DNA of 64,000 nt, from the NCBI RefSeq assembly GCF_017161405.1, contig NZ_CP071051.1:1240001-1304000 (forward strand). Reading direction: 5' to 3'. Within the stretch, counting starts at the first letter, position 1. Every line of letters begins with the position of its first letter. Positions 17,592 through 32,659 of this stretch are shown piece after piece. The position numbers were made by a program, and so were the translations under genes. A model generated the notes under the pieces. The model saw only the letters and a program-made list of their open reading frames with translations. It had not been told where the DNA came from and did no database searches. Source of the DNA: Leucobacter sp. CX169 (GTDB lineage: Bacteria > Actinomycetota > Actinomycetes > Actinomycetales > Microbacteriaceae).

Positions 17592-18462
17592 TGCGGTGAC
17601 CGTCCCCGCGGGGTCGCGGCTGGCGGTACTGGGCTCGCCGATTGCGCACTCGCGTTCTCCGCGCATCCATGCGGCGGCGTACCAAACGCTCGGGCTGGAG
17701 TGGAAGTACGAGGCGATCCACTGTGAGGCGGAGGACCTCGAGGCAAGGCTTGCCGGCCTCGGCGACGAGTGGCGCGGCCTCTCGCTCACGATGCCCCTGA
17801 AGGAGGAGGCGCACCGCCTGGCGGCGCGCCTCGATCCGGTCGCGACCGACAGCGGGGTCGTGAACACGCTGCTGCGCGACCCGTCCGCAGGCGGTTCCGG
17901 CTGGGTCGGGTTCAACACCGACGTCGTCGGTCTCGCGGCCGCCCTCATGGGTGTCGGCTCGGACGCGCGCGAGACGATCGTGCTGGGCGCGGGGGCGACC
18001 GCAATCTCGGCGGTGCTCTCTGCCCGCCAGATTGGCGCCGAACGGGTCACCGTGCTGGCGCGCCGCCCGGAGGCGGCAGCGGCCCTCGTCGACCGGCTGC
18101 GTCTGAGCGGCGGCGGAACGGCGGAGCTCGCCTCGGGCGGGCTCACCGGCGCCGAGGCGACTCCAGCCGTGGCGACGGCGACGCTCGTCATCTCGACGCT
18201 CCCGGGGACCGCCGGGGCGACGCTCGAGTTGCCGTTGGGAATCGAGCGGGTTCCCCTGGTCGACGTCGCCTACGACCCGTGGCCGTCGCCGCTGGCCGAG
18301 CGCTGGCGGTCGGCTGGCGGACGCGCCGAATCGGGCATCGACATGCTCGTGTTCCAGGCCCTCGTGCAGGTCCGAATTTTTGTGAGTGGAGACCCGACAG
18401 CGCAGCTTTCGGGCGAGCCGGACGTGCTCGCCGCGATGCGTGCCGCCGGTGTGGGAGGATAG
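17584..18462 (+). CDS. aroE: Shikimate dehydrogenase
   Basis: Reduces 3-dehydroshikimate to shikimate with NADPH in the chorismate pathway. GTG start inside the mltG end; 292 residues. Substrate motif [14 protein letters not shown] and catalytic Lys in LTMPLKEEA are present, followed by GFNTDVVGL and the dinucleotide-binding [13 protein letters not shown]. The NADP-binding basic residues appear at VLARRPEAA. It sits directly before aroC, aroK and aroB, so four steps of one pathway are co-transcribed. A quinate/shikimate enzyme of the same fold is a formal alternative, but the context argues for AroE. Confidence 0.93.
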   Translation: MTDAVTVPAGSRLAVLGSPIAHSRSPRIHAAAYQTLGLEWKYEAIHCEAEDLEARLAGLGDEWRGLSLTMPLKEEAHRLAARLDPVATDSGVVNTLLRDPSAGGSGWVGFNTDVVGLAAALMGVGSDARETIVLGAGATAISAVLSARQIGAERVTVLARRPEAAAALVDRLRLSGGGTAELASGGLTGAEATPAVATATLVISTLPGTAGATLELPLGIERVPLVDVAYDPWPSPLAERWRSAGGRAESGIDMLVFQALVQVRIFVSGDPTAQLSGEPDVLAAMRAAGVGG

Positions 18463-18467
18463 GAATC

Positions 18468-19664
18468 ATGCTTCGTTGGCTCACGGCTGGGGAATCCCAC
18501 GGCCCAGAACTCATTGCTGTCCTCGAGGGGCTGCCCGCAGGGGTGCCCGTCTCGCTCGACGGGATCCGTGAGGACCTCGCGCGCAGAAAGCTCGGTTACG
18601 GCCGTGGTTCGCGCATGAAGTTCGAGCAGGATGAGCTGAACCTCTCCGGAGGCGTCGTCCAGGGCTGCTCCATCGGCGGTCCTGTCGCGATCCGCATCGG
18701 CAACACCGAGTGGCCCAAGTGGGCCGAGGTGATGAATCCGGAAGCGACCGAGCTCTCGGAGAAGTCCCGCGGACGCGGTGCGCCCCTGACCCGCCCGCGC
18801 CCCGGTCACGCCGACCTCGCTGGCATGCAAAAGTACGGCTTCGACGAGGCCCGGCCGGTGCTGGAGCGCGCGAGCGCCCGGGAGACCGCGGCGCGCGTCG
18901 CCCTGGGCGCCGTCGCCCGCGCCTTCCTCGCCGAGCTCGGCGTCCAGCTCGTCAGCCACACGGTCGCGATCGGCCCCGTTGCGGTGCCCGCGGGCGCCCC
19001 GCTTCCCGGTCCCGGCGACGTCGCGGCACTGGACGCTGATCCGCTGCGCTGCTTCGACGCGGCCACGAGCGCGCTCATGGTCGAAGAGGTCGATGACACC
19101 AAGCGCTCGGGCGACACGGTCGGCGGCATCGTCGAGGTGCTTGCCTACGGCCTGCCCACCGGGCTGGGATCGTATGTCCACTGGGATCGTCGCCTGGACT
19201 CGCGCCTCGCGGGCGCGCTCATGGGCATCCAGGCGATCAAGGGTGTCGAGGTCGGCGACGGCTTCGAGACCACCCGGCGTCGCGGCTCGGCCGCGCACGA
19301 TGAACTGCACATGCAGGACGGCAAGATCGCTCGTGAGACCGGCCGCGCGGGCGGCATCGAGGGCGGCATGACGAACGGCCAGGTGCTGCGCGTACGAGCC
19401 GGCATGAAGCCCATCGCCACCGTGCCCCACGCGCTTCCGACGATCGACACCGCGACGGGTGAGGACGCCAAGGCGCACCACCAGCGCAGTGACGTCTGCG
19501 CGGTGCCCGCTGCGGGCGTCGTCGCCGAGGCGATGGTCGCGCTGACCCTCGCCGACGCGATGCTCGAGAAGTTCGGCGGCGACAGCGTCGCCGAGACCCG
19601 GCGCAACCTGGAGTCCTACCTCGCGGCAATCCCCGAGACGCTCCAGACCGCGATCGAGTCGTGA
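18468..19664 (+). CDS. aroC: Chorismate synthase
   Basis: FMN-dependent last step to chorismate. ATG 18468, preceded by GGAGGATAGGA, opens at the invariant [14 protein letters not shown]; 398 residues. Signature segments [39 protein letters not shown] and the C-terminal [18 protein letters not shown] are all present. Stop TGA overlaps the GTG start of aroK (GTGA). Confidence 0.98.
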   Translation: MLRWLTAGESHGPELIAVLEGLPAGVPVSLDGIREDLARRKLGYGRGSRMKFEQDELNLSGGVVQGCSIGGPVAIRIGNTEWPKWAEVMNPEATELSEKSRGRGAPLTRPRPGHADLAGMQKYGFDEARPVLERASARETAARVALGAVARAFLAELGVQLVSHTVAIGPVAVPAGAPLPGPGDVAALDADPLRCFDAATSALMVEEVDDTKRSGDTVGGIVEVLAYGLPTGLGSYVHWDRRLDSRLAGALMGIQAIKGVEVGDGFETTRRRGSAAHDELHMQDGKIARETGRAGGIEGGMTNGQVLRVRAGMKPIATVPHALPTIDTATGEDAKAHHQRSDVCAVPAAGVVAEAMVALTLADAMLEKFGGDSVAETRRNLESYLAAIPETLQTAIES

Positions 19665-20410
19665 CCGCGAGCCGCCGCGCGAGTCGTGAGGCCGCCGCGC
19701 CGGATCTCGCGCGGAACGCTGCGCTACAGCTCGCCGCGGCGTCGCCGGTCGTCGCCGAGGCAGCCGAGCCCGCGCCCAAGCCCCGCGCCGGCGCGGAACC
19801 GCTCCACGTAGATCCGCCTCACGCCGATGCGTTCGCTGGCACGGGCGCGATCCCGGTGGCCAGCGCCGATTTGCCGCCGCACGCCATCGTGCTGGTCGGT
19901 CCCATGGCAGCCGGGAAGACGAGCATCGGGCGCCGCGTGGCGCGCGAGCTCGGCATCCCGTTCATCGACTCCGACGCCCGCATCGTGCAGGCCCACGGCC
20001 CGATCCCCGAGATCTTCGAGCAGCGCGGCGAGCCCGCGTTTCGTGAGATCGAAGCGGCGACGATCGCCGCGGAGCTCGCCGAACCCGGCGCCCGCATCCT
20101 CGCCCTGGGCGGCGGAGCGGTGCTGGCCGATGAGACGCGGGAACTGCTGCGTCAACACCCCGTGATCCTGCTGATGACCACGGAACGCGCAGTGAAGCGC
20201 ACCGCGAACCTGACGAAGCGTCCGCTCTTGCGAGACGACCCGGGAGCCTGGTCGCGGATCCTGGAGGAGCGCCGGCCCGTGTATGAGGCCGTCGCCGACG
20301 TCACGTTCCGCACGGACCGGGCAAGCAAAGAACAACTGGTGCGGCGCATCGCCGCCTGGATCCTGAACCCGCAATCCCGGGGAACGGAAGACGAGGGAGT
20401 AGACGAATGA
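19661..20410 (+). CDS. aroK: Shikimate kinase with N-terminal extension
   Basis: Phosphorylates shikimate at O3. From GTG 19661 it has 249 residues, about 70 more than usual: an Ala/Arg/Pro-rich, apparently disordered stretch precedes the kinase, which starts near [15 protein letters not shown] (P-loop). Asp in DSDARIV, the GGGAVL loop, lid Arg in LTKRPLL and the late [13 protein letters not shown] are present. An in-frame GTG at 19856 would give a normal-sized enzyme, so the extension could be a start-site artefact; the GTGA overlap with aroC favours the long form. Confidence 0.88.
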   Translation: MTASRRASREAAAPDLARNAALQLAAASPVVAEAAEPAPKPRAGAEPLHVDPPHADAFAGTGAIPVASADLPPHAIVLVGPMAAGKTSIGRRVARELGIPFIDSDARIVQAHGPIPEIFEQRGEPAFREIEAATIAAELAEPGARILALGGGAVLADETRELLRQHPVILLMTTERAVKRTANLTKRPLLRDDPGAWSRILEERRPVYEAVADVTFRTDRASKEQLVRRIAAWILNPQSRGTEDEGVDE

Positions 20411-21498
20411 CTGGCGAGCGCGGCACGGTGACCGAGATTCAGGTGACGGGCGAGGCCGCGTCGACGGTGATCGTGGGGCGCGGGCTGCGCGGACGAATCA
20501 TCGAGGCGCTGGGCGAGCGCGTTTCGAAGATTCTCATCGTGCACACGCCGACGGTCGGACGGGCGGCGGAAGAGCTGCGCGCCGAGCTGCAGGAGAAGTA
20601 CACCCAGGTGCTCCTCGCCGAGGTGCCCGATGCCGAGGCGGCGAAGCGGGTCGAGGTCGCGGCGTTCTGCTGGGGCATCATGGGCCAGGCCGACTTCACC
20701 CGCACCGACGCCGTGATCGGCCTCGGCGGCGGCGCGGTCACCGACCTCGCGGGCTTCGTCGCGGCCACCTGGCTGCGCGGCGTCCGCCTCGTGCAGGTGC
20801 CGACGACGGTGCTCGGCATGGTCGACGCTGCCGTCGGCGGCAAGACCGGGGTGAACACGCAGGAAGGCAAAAACCTCGTCGGCGCGTTCTACCCGGCCCA
20901 CGCCGTCATCTGCGACCTCGACCTGCTCAACTCGCTGCCGCGCAACGAGATCCTCGCGGGCTTCGCTGAGGTCGCCAAGTGCGGCTTCATCGCCGAGCCC
21001 GAGATCCTGGACATCCTCGAGGCCGACGTCGAGGCCGCGACCGACCCGCAGACGCCGCAGTTCCGCCGGGTCATCGAGCTCGCGATCGGCGTCAAGGCCC
21101 GGGTCGTGAGCGAGGACTTCCGCGAGAGCGGCCCGCGCGAGATCCTGAACTACGGCCACACGCTCGGCCACGCCATCGAGCATGCGGAACGCTACCAGTG
21201 GCGCCACGGCGCAGCCATCTCGGTCGGCATGATGTACGCCGCCGAACTCGGACGCATGGCGGGCGCGCTCTCGGACGCCGACGTCGAGCGACACCGCCGC
21301 GTCCTCGGCTCGCTCACCCTGCCGCTGACCTACCCGGCCGGGCGCTGGGAGGGGCTGCTCGCGACGATGCAGCGCGACAAGAAGGCTCGCGCCGGCATGC
21401 TGCGCTTCATCGTGCTCGACGGGATCGGCAAGCCACGCGTGCTCGCGGGCGTTGACCAGTCGGTGCTGCAGTTCGCGTACCAAGAGATCGCGGGCTAG
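20407..21498 (+). CDS. aroB: 3-dehydroquinate synthase
   Basis: NAD- and metal-dependent conversion of DAHP to 3-dehydroquinate, the second step to chorismate. 363 residues from ATG 20407 in an ATGA overlap with aroK. Landmarks: GLGGGAVTDLAGFVAATW, VPTTVLGMVDAAVGGKTGVN, AEVAKCGFI and the metal-ligand motif NYGHTLGHAIE. Last gene of the aroE-C-K-B run; the next gene is convergent. Confidence 0.98.
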   Translation: MTGERGTVTEIQVTGEAASTVIVGRGLRGRIIEALGERVSKILIVHTPTVGRAAEELRAELQEKYTQVLLAEVPDAEAAKRVEVAAFCWGIMGQADFTRTDAVIGLGGGAVTDLAGFVAATWLRGVRLVQVPTTVLGMVDAAVGGKTGVNTQEGKNLVGAFYPAHAVICDLDLLNSLPRNEILAGFAEVAKCGFIAEPEILDILEADVEAATDPQTPQFRRVIELAIGVKARVVSEDFRESGPREILNYGHTLGHAIEHAERYQWRHGAAISVGMMYAAELGRMAGALSDADVERHRRVLGSLTLPLTYPAGRWEGLLATMQRDKKARAGMLRFIVLDGIGKPRVLAGVDQSVLQFAYQEIAG

Positions 21499-21538
21499 CT
21501 GCGGCTCATCGGCGCACACTGTCCCGGGAACGGCAAGA

Positions 21539-22105
21539 TCAGCCCCAGACGCTCGGGGCGGCGTCGCGCGTCGAGGGGAGGCGCGACGCGCTGCCCCACT
21601 CGCGCAGCTGGTCGGGCAGCTCAAAGTCGTCGATGTCGACGCCCGCCGCAGTGGCGATCTCGGCGACCTTCACCACTCCGCCGGACTTCTTGAGGATGCG
21701 CGCGCGAACGACGGCGCGCGCGTAGACCTCGGGCGTGCCCGACGCGTCGGGGCGCACGAAGCGCTGCTCGAGGAACACCGCCTGGTCGTCGAAACCGAGC
21801 ATCTGCGACTCGATCGTGAACTTTTCCCACAGCTGCAGGGACTTCCGAAACGAGATCGTCTCGGCCACCACGACGGGGTACCAGCCGCGCGCGCCAAAGA
21901 TCGCCATGACTCCGTTGCGCTGCAGCATGTCGAACCGGGCGACATCCATGATCGACAAGTAGACGCCGTTGTTCACGTGGCGCAACAGGTCGAGGTCGGT
22001 GGGCATCACGCGAAAGCTTGAGCGGCTCACATCGCGAAAGCCCAGGCGCGGGCCGCGTCGCCCGTGGAAGAAATAGTGCAGGAGGGTCCGAAACATCATG
22101 TGCAT
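21539..22105 (-). CDS. Acyl-CoA thioesterase family protein (4HBT/THEM6-like hotdog fold)
   Basis: 188 residues. The hotdog motif is clear: DLDLLRHVNNGVYLSIMDVAR, with the Asp/His/Asn-Asn pattern of 4-hydroxybenzoyl-CoA thioesterase relatives, then ETISFRKSLQLWEKF. Substrate is unknown. It is convergent with aroB and divergent from aroQ. On its own strand, TAGGCT lies exactly six bases before ATG 22105, so the mRNA is probably leaderless; this supports this ATG over the nearby ATGs at 22099 and 22096. Confidence 0.85.
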   Translation of the reverse strand: MHMMFRTLLHYFFHGRRGPRLGFRDVSRSSFRVMPTDLDLLRHVNNGVYLSIMDVARFDMLQRNGVMAIFGARGWYPVVVAETISFRKSLQLWEKFTIESQMLGFDDQAVFLEQRFVRPDASGTPEVYARAVVRARILKKSGGVVKVAEIATAAGVDIDDFELPDQLREWGSASRLPSTRDAAPSVWG

Positions 22106-22111
22106 GTCGCG

Positions 22112-22117
22112 AGCCTA
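22112..22117 (-). promoter_or_regulatory. -10 box for the leaderless thioesterase gene
   Basis: TAGGCT on the minus strand, six bases before its ATG. Confidence 0.6.
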
Positions 22118-22162
22118 GGGGGAGTGCGGCCGCGCGCGACACCGGTTGTGGGAGCACTGCAA

Positions 22163-22168
22163 TACACT
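22163..22168 (+). promoter_or_regulatory. -10 box for leaderless aroQ
   Basis: TACACT lies seven bases before ATG 22176. It faces the thioesterase promoter with about 45 bases between the two boxes. Confidence 0.6.
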
Positions 22169-22175
22169 GGCGATC

Positions 22176-22610
22176 ATGGCGAAGATCCTCGTACTCAATG
22201 GACCGAACCTCGGCATGCTCGGGGTGCGCGAGCCCGAGGTGTACGGCAGCGCCACCCTCGCGGACCTCGCGCGCGTGCTCGATGCCGCGGCGACGCCCGA
22301 GCAGGAGGTCGAGGTGCGCCAGACGGACAACGAGGCCGAGATGGTCGGCTGGCTGCACGAGGCGGCACTGTCGCGCACCGATGTGATCCTGAACCCCGCC
22401 GCGTTCACGCACTACAGCTACGCGATGCGCGACGCCGCCGCCATGGTGCCGGGGGCGGGCGCCCGCCTCATCGAGGTGCACATCTCGAACCCGCACACAC
22501 GTGAGACGTTCCGTCACACGAGCGTGATCTCCGGCATTGCCTCCGGCGTCATTGCCGGCTTCGGTTTCGACTCGTACTCGCTCGCCCTGATCGCCCTCCG
22601 CGGGGCTTGA
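22176..22610 (+). CDS. aroQ: 3-dehydroquinate dehydratase, type II
   Basis: Dodecameric enzyme that converts 3-dehydroquinate to 3-dehydroshikimate. 144 residues from ATG 22176; an ATG 30 bases upstream is in frame but the -10 box lies between them, so it is rejected. Motifs: [18 protein letters not shown] (with the catalytic Tyr), [26 protein letters not shown] with the catalytic His, and [15 protein letters not shown]. It completes the five chorismate-pathway steps in this window. Confidence 0.96.
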   Translation: MAKILVLNGPNLGMLGVREPEVYGSATLADLARVLDAAATPEQEVEVRQTDNEAEMVGWLHEAALSRTDVILNPAAFTHYSYAMRDAAAMVPGAGARLIEVHISNPHTRETFRHTSVISGIASGVIAGFGFDSYSLALIALRGA

Positions 22611-22654
22611 TCGGGACGCGCCCCGCGCCGCAAGGCGTCCAGGCGCTGACGCGG

Positions 22655-22660
22655 TAGACT
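22655..22660 (+). promoter_or_regulatory. Putative -10 box of efp-nusB
   Basis: TAGACT, with predicted initiation near 22667 and a leader of about 48 bases to efp. No confident -35. Confidence 0.5.
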
Positions 22661-22714
22661 GTTCGCTGCGTGCAATTGCGCGATTGAACCTGAAGACCGG
22701 AGACGAAACCCAGC

Positions 22715-23278
22715 ATGGCAACTTCGAGCGACATCAAGAACGGCACCGTCATCAAGGTTGACGGCCAGCTCTGGAGCGTGGTGGAGTTCCAGCACGTCAA
22801 GCCCGGTAAGGGTGGCGCGTTCGTGCGCACCAAGCAGAAGAACGTCGTCACCGGCAAGATCATCGACAAGACCTACAACGCGGGCGCGAAGCTCGAGACC
22901 GCGACCGTAGATCGTCGCGATTTCCAGTACCTCTACATGGACGGCGCCGACTACGTGTTCATGGACCTGACGGACTACGACCAGATCACGGTCAGCCCCG
23001 TCGTCGTCGGAGACGCCTCCAACTACATGCTCGAGAACCAGACCGCGACGATCGCGCTGCACGAGGGCGAGCCCCTCTACGTCGAGCTCCCCGCCTCGGT
23101 GGTCCTCGAGGTCACCTACACCGAGCCCGGCCTGCAGGGCGACCGCTCGACCGGCGGCACCAAGCCGGCGACGCTCGAGACGGGCTACGAGATTCAGGTT
23201 CCGCTCTTCCTGGAGCAGGGCACCAAGGTCAAGGTCGACACCCGCACGGGTGACTACCTCGGCCGCGTGAACGACTAG
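22715..23278 (+). CDS. efp: Elongation factor P
   Basis: Binds between the P and E sites and rescues ribosomes stalled on polyproline. 187 residues with three beta-barrel domains: KOW-like N-domain ([19 protein letters not shown]), OB domain ([11 protein letters not shown]), and C-terminal OB domain ending [19 protein letters not shown]. The tip loop KPGKGGAFV has Lys at about position 32. No modification-enzyme gene (epmA/epmB, ymfI or similar) is visible nearby. nusB follows after 2 bases. Confidence 0.97.
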   Translation: MATSSDIKNGTVIKVDGQLWSVVEFQHVKPGKGGAFVRTKQKNVVTGKIIDKTYNAGAKLETATVDRRDFQYLYMDGADYVFMDLTDYDQITVSPVVVGDASNYMLENQTATIALHEGEPLYVELPASVVLEVTYTEPGLQGDRSTGGTKPATLETGYEIQVPLFLEQGTKVKVDTRTGDYLGRVND

Positions 23279-23280
23279 TC

Positions 23281-23733
23281 ATGAGCGCTCGCAGGAAGGC
23301 CCGCAAGCGGGCTTTGGACATGCTGTTCCAGGCGGACGTGCGCGGCGACGCGCTCGACTCCGTGGTGGCATCCGAGGCGACGCGCGCGTCGTCCGAGCCC
23401 GACCGCCTGACCTCGTGGATGTACGCGCGGGAGATCGTCGACGGCGTCGTTGATCACCGCGAGGAGATCGACGAGCTCATTGCGACGTACTCGCAGGGCT
23501 GGTCGATCGATCGGATGCCCAACGTGGACCGCGCGATCTTGCGGCTCGCGTCGTGGGAGATCCTGCACAACCCCGATGTGCCCGTCGAGGTGGCGATTGA
23601 CGAAGCGATCGAACTGGCGAAGGAGTACTCGACTGAGGATTCGAGTCGGTTCGTGAACGGCGTGCTCGGCCAGGTGGCCAAGCAGGCGGCTCCGCGCGAC
23701 GCGTCGAAGGCGAAGTCCGCGACAGCAGAGTAG
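23281..23733 (+). CDS. nusB: Transcription antitermination factor NusB
   Basis: Helical RNA-binding factor that joins S10 on boxA of rRNA leaders. 150 residues. Typical features: RRKARKRALDMLFQADVRG at the N-terminus, SIDRMPNVDRAILRLASWEI and VAIDEAIELAKEYSTEDSS with RFVNGVLG near the end. The efp-nusB pairing is standard in actinobacteria. A hairpin follows just after the stop and separates it from the pyrimidine operon. Confidence 0.96.
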   Translation: MSARRKARKRALDMLFQADVRGDALDSVVASEATRASSEPDRLTSWMYAREIVDGVVDHREEIDELIATYSQGWSIDRMPNVDRAILRLASWEILHNPDVPVEVAIDEAIELAKEYSTEDSSRFVNGVLGQVAKQAAPRDASKAKSATAE

Positions 23734-23738
23734 CGGGG

Positions 23739-23764
23739 TCTGCCGGCGCGAGAGTGCCGGCAGA
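23739..23764 (+). terminator. nusB terminator hairpin
   Basis: Nine-base arms TCTGCCGGC (23739-23747) and GCCGGCAGA (23756-23764), loop of eight. It begins five bases after the nusB stop and precedes the pyr promoter. Confidence 0.75.
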
Positions 23765-23771
23765 TCCACGC

Positions 23772-23777
23772 TATACT
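23772..23777 (+). promoter_or_regulatory. -10 box of the pyr operon
   Basis: TATACT; predicted initiation near 23784, directly upstream of the PyrR-binding element, giving a leader of about 52 bases. Confidence 0.6.
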
Positions 23778-23790
23778 TTTTGGGTTAGCA

Positions 23791-25366
<1,576 letters not shown>

Positions 25367-25370
<4 letters not shown>

Positions 25371-26755
25371 GCGCCACGAACGAGATTCTGATCCGCGGGG
25401 CGCGCCTCGCCGCTGACCTCGGTGCGCGCTGCACGGACGCGGTGGCCCTCGCAGGCGTGCCCGCAGTGGACCTGCGTATCGTCGACGGCACGATCGTCGA
25501 GCGTGGCACCGCGCTCGAGCCGCGCGCGGGCGAGCGCGTGATCGAGGCCGATGGCCTGATCGCGATGACCGGCCTGGTCGACCTCCACACGCACCTGCGC
25601 GAGCCCGGCTTCGAGCAGTCGGAAACGGTACTCACCGGCACCCGCGCGGCGGCGGCCGGCGGCTTCACGACCGTCTTCGCGATGGCGAACACCATGCCCG
25701 TAGCCGACACCGCCGGCGTCGTTGAACAGGTCCAGGCCCTGGGCGACGCCGCTGGCTACGCCACCGTGCGCCCGATCGGCGCCGTCACCGAAGACCTTGC
25801 GGGCGAGCGCCTGAGCGAGATCGGCGCGATGGCCGAGTCGCGCGCCGGCGTGCGCGTCTTCTCCGACGACGGCAAGTGCGTCCACGACCCGCTGCTCATG
25901 CGCCGCGCGCTCGAGTACGTGAAGACCTTCGACGGCGTGATCGCGCAGCACGCGCAGGATCCCCGCCTCACCGAGGGCGCCCAGATGAACGAGGGCACGC
26001 TGTCCAGCGAGCTCGGCCTCAAGGGTTGGCCCGCGGTCGCGGAAGAGTCGATCATCGCGCGGGATGTCCTGCTCGCCGAGCACGTCGGTGCGCGGCTACA
26101 CATCTGCCACCTCTCCACTGCCGGCTCCGTCGAGGTGCTGCGCTGGGCAAAGTCGCGGGGCATTCCCGTGACCGCCGAGGTCACGCCGCACCACCTGATC
26201 CTCACGGAGGAGTTGGCGCGCAGCTACGACGCTCGGTACAAGGTCAACCCGCCGCTGCGGCGTGAGAGCGACGTGCTCGCGCTTCGCGCCGCCGTGGCCG
26301 ATGGCACGATCGACATCATCGCGACCGATCACGCGCCGCACCCGGTCGAGGCGAAGGACTGTGAGTGGGACGCCGCGGCGTTCGGCATGGTCGGTCTCGA
26401 GTCGGCGCTGCCGGTCGCGCAGGCCACGCTCGTGGCGAACGGCCACGCGTCCTGGGCCGAGCTGGAGCGCCTGCTCTCGGCGAAGCCTGCCGAGATCGGT
26501 CGCCTGTCGGGTCACCCGACGGCGCTCGACGCCGGCCAGCCGGCCGACCTCGTGTTGGTCGACCCCAGCGGCGTCAGCGCGTTCGGCCCAGAGAAGCTAC
26601 GCGGCCTGAGCGCGAACTCGCCGTTCCTCGGCATGGAGCTGCCGGGACGCGTGCACACCACGATTCGCCGCGGCGTCATCACGCTTGACGACGGCGTGCT
26701 TGCCGACGCGGCTGCCGTGGCGGCTGCTGCGCAGGGCCGGGGGAGCTCGGCATGA
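25367..26755 (+). CDS. pyrC: Dihydroorotase
   Basis: Zinc amidohydrolase that cyclises N-carbamoyl-aspartate. 462 residues. Metal ligands are visible in [26 protein letters not shown] and [10 protein letters not shown]; the [15 protein letters not shown] segment is typical of class I bacterial enzymes. Continuous four-base overlaps on both sides show translational coupling within the operon. Confidence 0.97.
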
Positions 26756-27279
26756 CCCAGCTTCTCTGGGGCCTCGTGGCCCTCGCCTTCGCGGCCCTGC
26801 TCTTTCTGCTGATGTGGACCGCCTGGCGGCGCCGCACCCGGCGCGACGCGCAGGTGGAAACCTCGGCCGCACCGTTCGCCGGGCCGCCCACAACCAGCTT
26901 CCCGCGCGTGTTCTACGTGGCGACGACGCCCGCCGGCGCGCCGCTCGAGCGCGTCGCCGCCCCCGGCCTCGCGTTTCGCGGCTACGGCGAGCTCGACCTG
27001 TTCACGGACGGCCTCGAGTTCCGGCTGCCGGGGGAGCACCCTGTGCGCATCCCCGGCGCGCAGATTCTCGGCTCGGGCACCGCGCAGACCCGCATCGACA
27101 AGGTTGTTGAGGCCGACGGCCTCGCGCTCGTGCGTTGGCAGGCCGATGACCGGGAGCTCGAGTCGAGCTTCCGCTTCCCTGATCCTGCCGGACAGCGCGC
27201 GTTTGCCGACGCGGTCGAGGCCATCGCCCGCGCCACCCCATACTCTTCCCTTTCCGACGACACCACTCAGGAGGCCTAG
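26752..27279 (+). CDS. Membrane-anchored PH-like domain protein of the pyr operon
   Basis: 175 residues. One N-terminal membrane span (LLWGLVALAFAALLFLLMW), a basic stop-transfer stretch (RRRTRRD), then a beta-rich PH-like domain (FRGYGELDLFTDGLEFRLPG, HPVRIPGAQILGSG) ending in a helix. A protein of this kind sits between pyrC and carA in most actinobacteria, including mycobacteria, but its role is not known. Older annotations call it an export or transporter protein without support. It overlaps pyrC by four bases and abuts carA. Confidence 0.85.
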   Translation: MTQLLWGLVALAFAALLFLLMWTAWRRRTRRDAQVETSAAPFAGPPTTSFPRVFYVATTPAGAPLERVAAPGLAFRGYGELDLFTDGLEFRLPGEHPVRIPGAQILGSGTAQTRIDKVVEADGLALVRWQADDRELESSFRFPDPAGQRAFADAVEAIARATPYSSLSDDTTQEA

Positions 27280-28478
27280 GTGACTACTCTCACCGCCCAC
27301 ACCACTGACACTGCCCTTGACGGCGCAGTGCTCGTGCTCGAGGACGGCACGCGTCACGCGGGCCGCGCATACGGCGCTCGCGGGCGCACCCTCGGAGAGG
27401 TCGTCTTCTCAACCGGCATGACCGGCTACCAGGAGACCCTCACTGACCCGTCCTACGCAGGCCAGATCGTCATCATGACGGCACCGCACATCGGAAACAC
27501 CGGCGTCAACGACGCCGACAAGGAGTCCGACAAGATTTGGGTTGCCGGCTTCGTTGTCCGCGACCCCGCTCGCCGCGTCTCGAACTTCCGTGCCGAGCGT
27601 TCGCTCGACGAGGAGCTCGTCGCCGACGGCGTCGTGGGCATCTCGGGTGTCGACACCCGTGCCCTCACCCGCCACATCCGCTCGGCGGGCGCTCTGCGCG
27701 CCGGCGTCTTCTCGGGCGCCGACGCGATGCTCCCTGAGGCGGAGCAGCTCGCGATCGTGCGCGAGCAGGCCAGCATGGCCGGCAAGAACCTCTCCGAGGT
27801 CGTTTCGACCCCCGAGGCCTACGAGGTCGCGGCGTCGGGCGACGAGCGGGTCGGCCGGATCGCCGTGCTCGACCTCGGCGTGAAGCGCGCCACAGTGACC
27901 TACCTCGCCGAGCACGGCTTCGATGTGACGGTGCTGCCGGCGCGCACGACGCTCGAGGAGATCCGCGCGCTCGCTCCGGACGCGCTCTTCTACTCCAACG
28001 GTCCCGGTGACCCCGCGGCGTCCGACGGACACGTCGCGATCCTGCAGGAACTGCTGCGCGACGGCCTGCCGTACTTCGGCATCTGCTTCGGCAACCAGCT
28101 GCTCGGCCGGGCGCTCGGCTTCTCGACCTACAAGCTGCCGTTTGGCCACCGCGGGATCAACCAGCCCGTCATGGACAAGCGCACCGGCAAGGTCGAGATC
28201 ACGGCGCAGAACCACGGCTTCGCCGTCGACGCGCCCATCGACGGGGTGATCGACTCGCCCGCCGGTTTCGGTCGCGTCCAGGTGAGCCACGTGAGCCTGA
28301 ACGACCAGGTCGTCGAGGGGCTCGAGTGCCTCGACCTGCCGGCGTTCTCGGTCCAGTACCACCCCGAGGCAGCTGCTGGGCCGCACGACGCCTTCTATCT
28401 CTTCAACCGCTTCCGCGAACTCGTCAAGAGCAACGCCGAAAGCCGCACGAACACCACCGAATCGGGAGCAGCAGAATA

Positions 28479-28479
<1 letters not shown>
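27280..28479 (+). CDS. carA: Carbamoyl phosphate synthase small subunit (glutaminase)
   Basis: Releases ammonia from glutamine for CarB. 399 residues, GTG start directly after the preceding stop. The N-terminal domain has [21 protein letters not shown]; the class I glutaminase has the nucleophile Cys in [15 protein letters not shown] and the His-Glu pair in VQYHPEA. The FGNQ form, instead of LGHQ, is normal in actinobacterial CarA. Stop and carB start share one base (TAATG). Confidence 0.97.
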
Positions 28480-31777
<3,298 letters not shown>

Positions 31778-31781
<4 letters not shown>

Positions 31782-32659
31782 CTCAGTCGTTCGGGGACCG
31801 GCTCGCAGCGGCATTCGCTGCGGGCCGGCACCTGTGCGTCGGAATTGACCCGCACGACTCGCTGCTCGCCGACTGGGGAGTGTCGAACGACGCCGCCGGG
31901 GCCGAGCGGATGGGCCGGGACGTTGTCGCGGCCGCCGCCGGCGTCGCGGCCTGTGTCAAGCCGCAGATCGCGTTCTTTGAGCGCTTCGGCGCCGCGGGCT
32001 TCGTAGCGCTTGAGCGAGTCTTCGCTGACGCGCGTGCAGCCGGCGTGACCGTAATTGCCGACGTGAAGCGCGGCGACATCGGCTCGAGCTTCGCCGCGTA
32101 CGCGGACGCCTGGCTGACGCCTGGCTCGCCCCTCGAAGCGGACGCGATGACCGTCGCGGCGTACCAGGGGTTTGGCACGCTAGCGGGTGCCTTCGGCCAC
32201 GTGCGCGATCATGGCAAGGGCCTGTTTGTGCTCGCCGCGACCTCGAACCCCGAAGCGTTTGCCGTGCAGACCGCTCGCCTTGTCGACGGGCGCACGGTCG
32301 CCGAGGGCATGGTTGCCGACGCCGCGTCGTGGAACGAGGATGCGGCGCTCGCCGGATCGGGCTCACCCGAAGTCGGCTCGATCGGTGTAGTGCTGGGCGC
32401 GACGCTTGAGCTCGACCGCTTCGGAATCGCGACGGACGGGTACGCCGGGGGACCGGCGCTTCCTGTGCTCGCGCCGGGTTTCGGGTTCCAGGGGGCACGA
32501 GTCGAGGACGCGGGCACAATCTTCGGATCGCTCTCTCGAGGCCTGCTCGCCAGCGAGTCGCGCAGCGTCCTCGCGGGCGGTGCCGCTGGCCTCGCCAAGC
32601 GAATCGCTGAGCGTTCGGCGACGATTGCCCAAAGCCTCGGTACTCTGGACACACTATGA
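31778..32659 (+). CDS. pyrF: Orotidine 5'-phosphate decarboxylase (type 2)
   Basis: Last step to UMP. 293 residues, the longer type 2 enzyme. Active-site segment [21 protein letters not shown] carries the Asp-Lys-x-x-Asp array; [12 protein letters not shown] is the N-terminal substrate loop, and [13 protein letters not shown] binds phosphate. ATGA overlap with carB and with gmk. pyrE and pyrD are not in the window. Confidence 0.95.
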
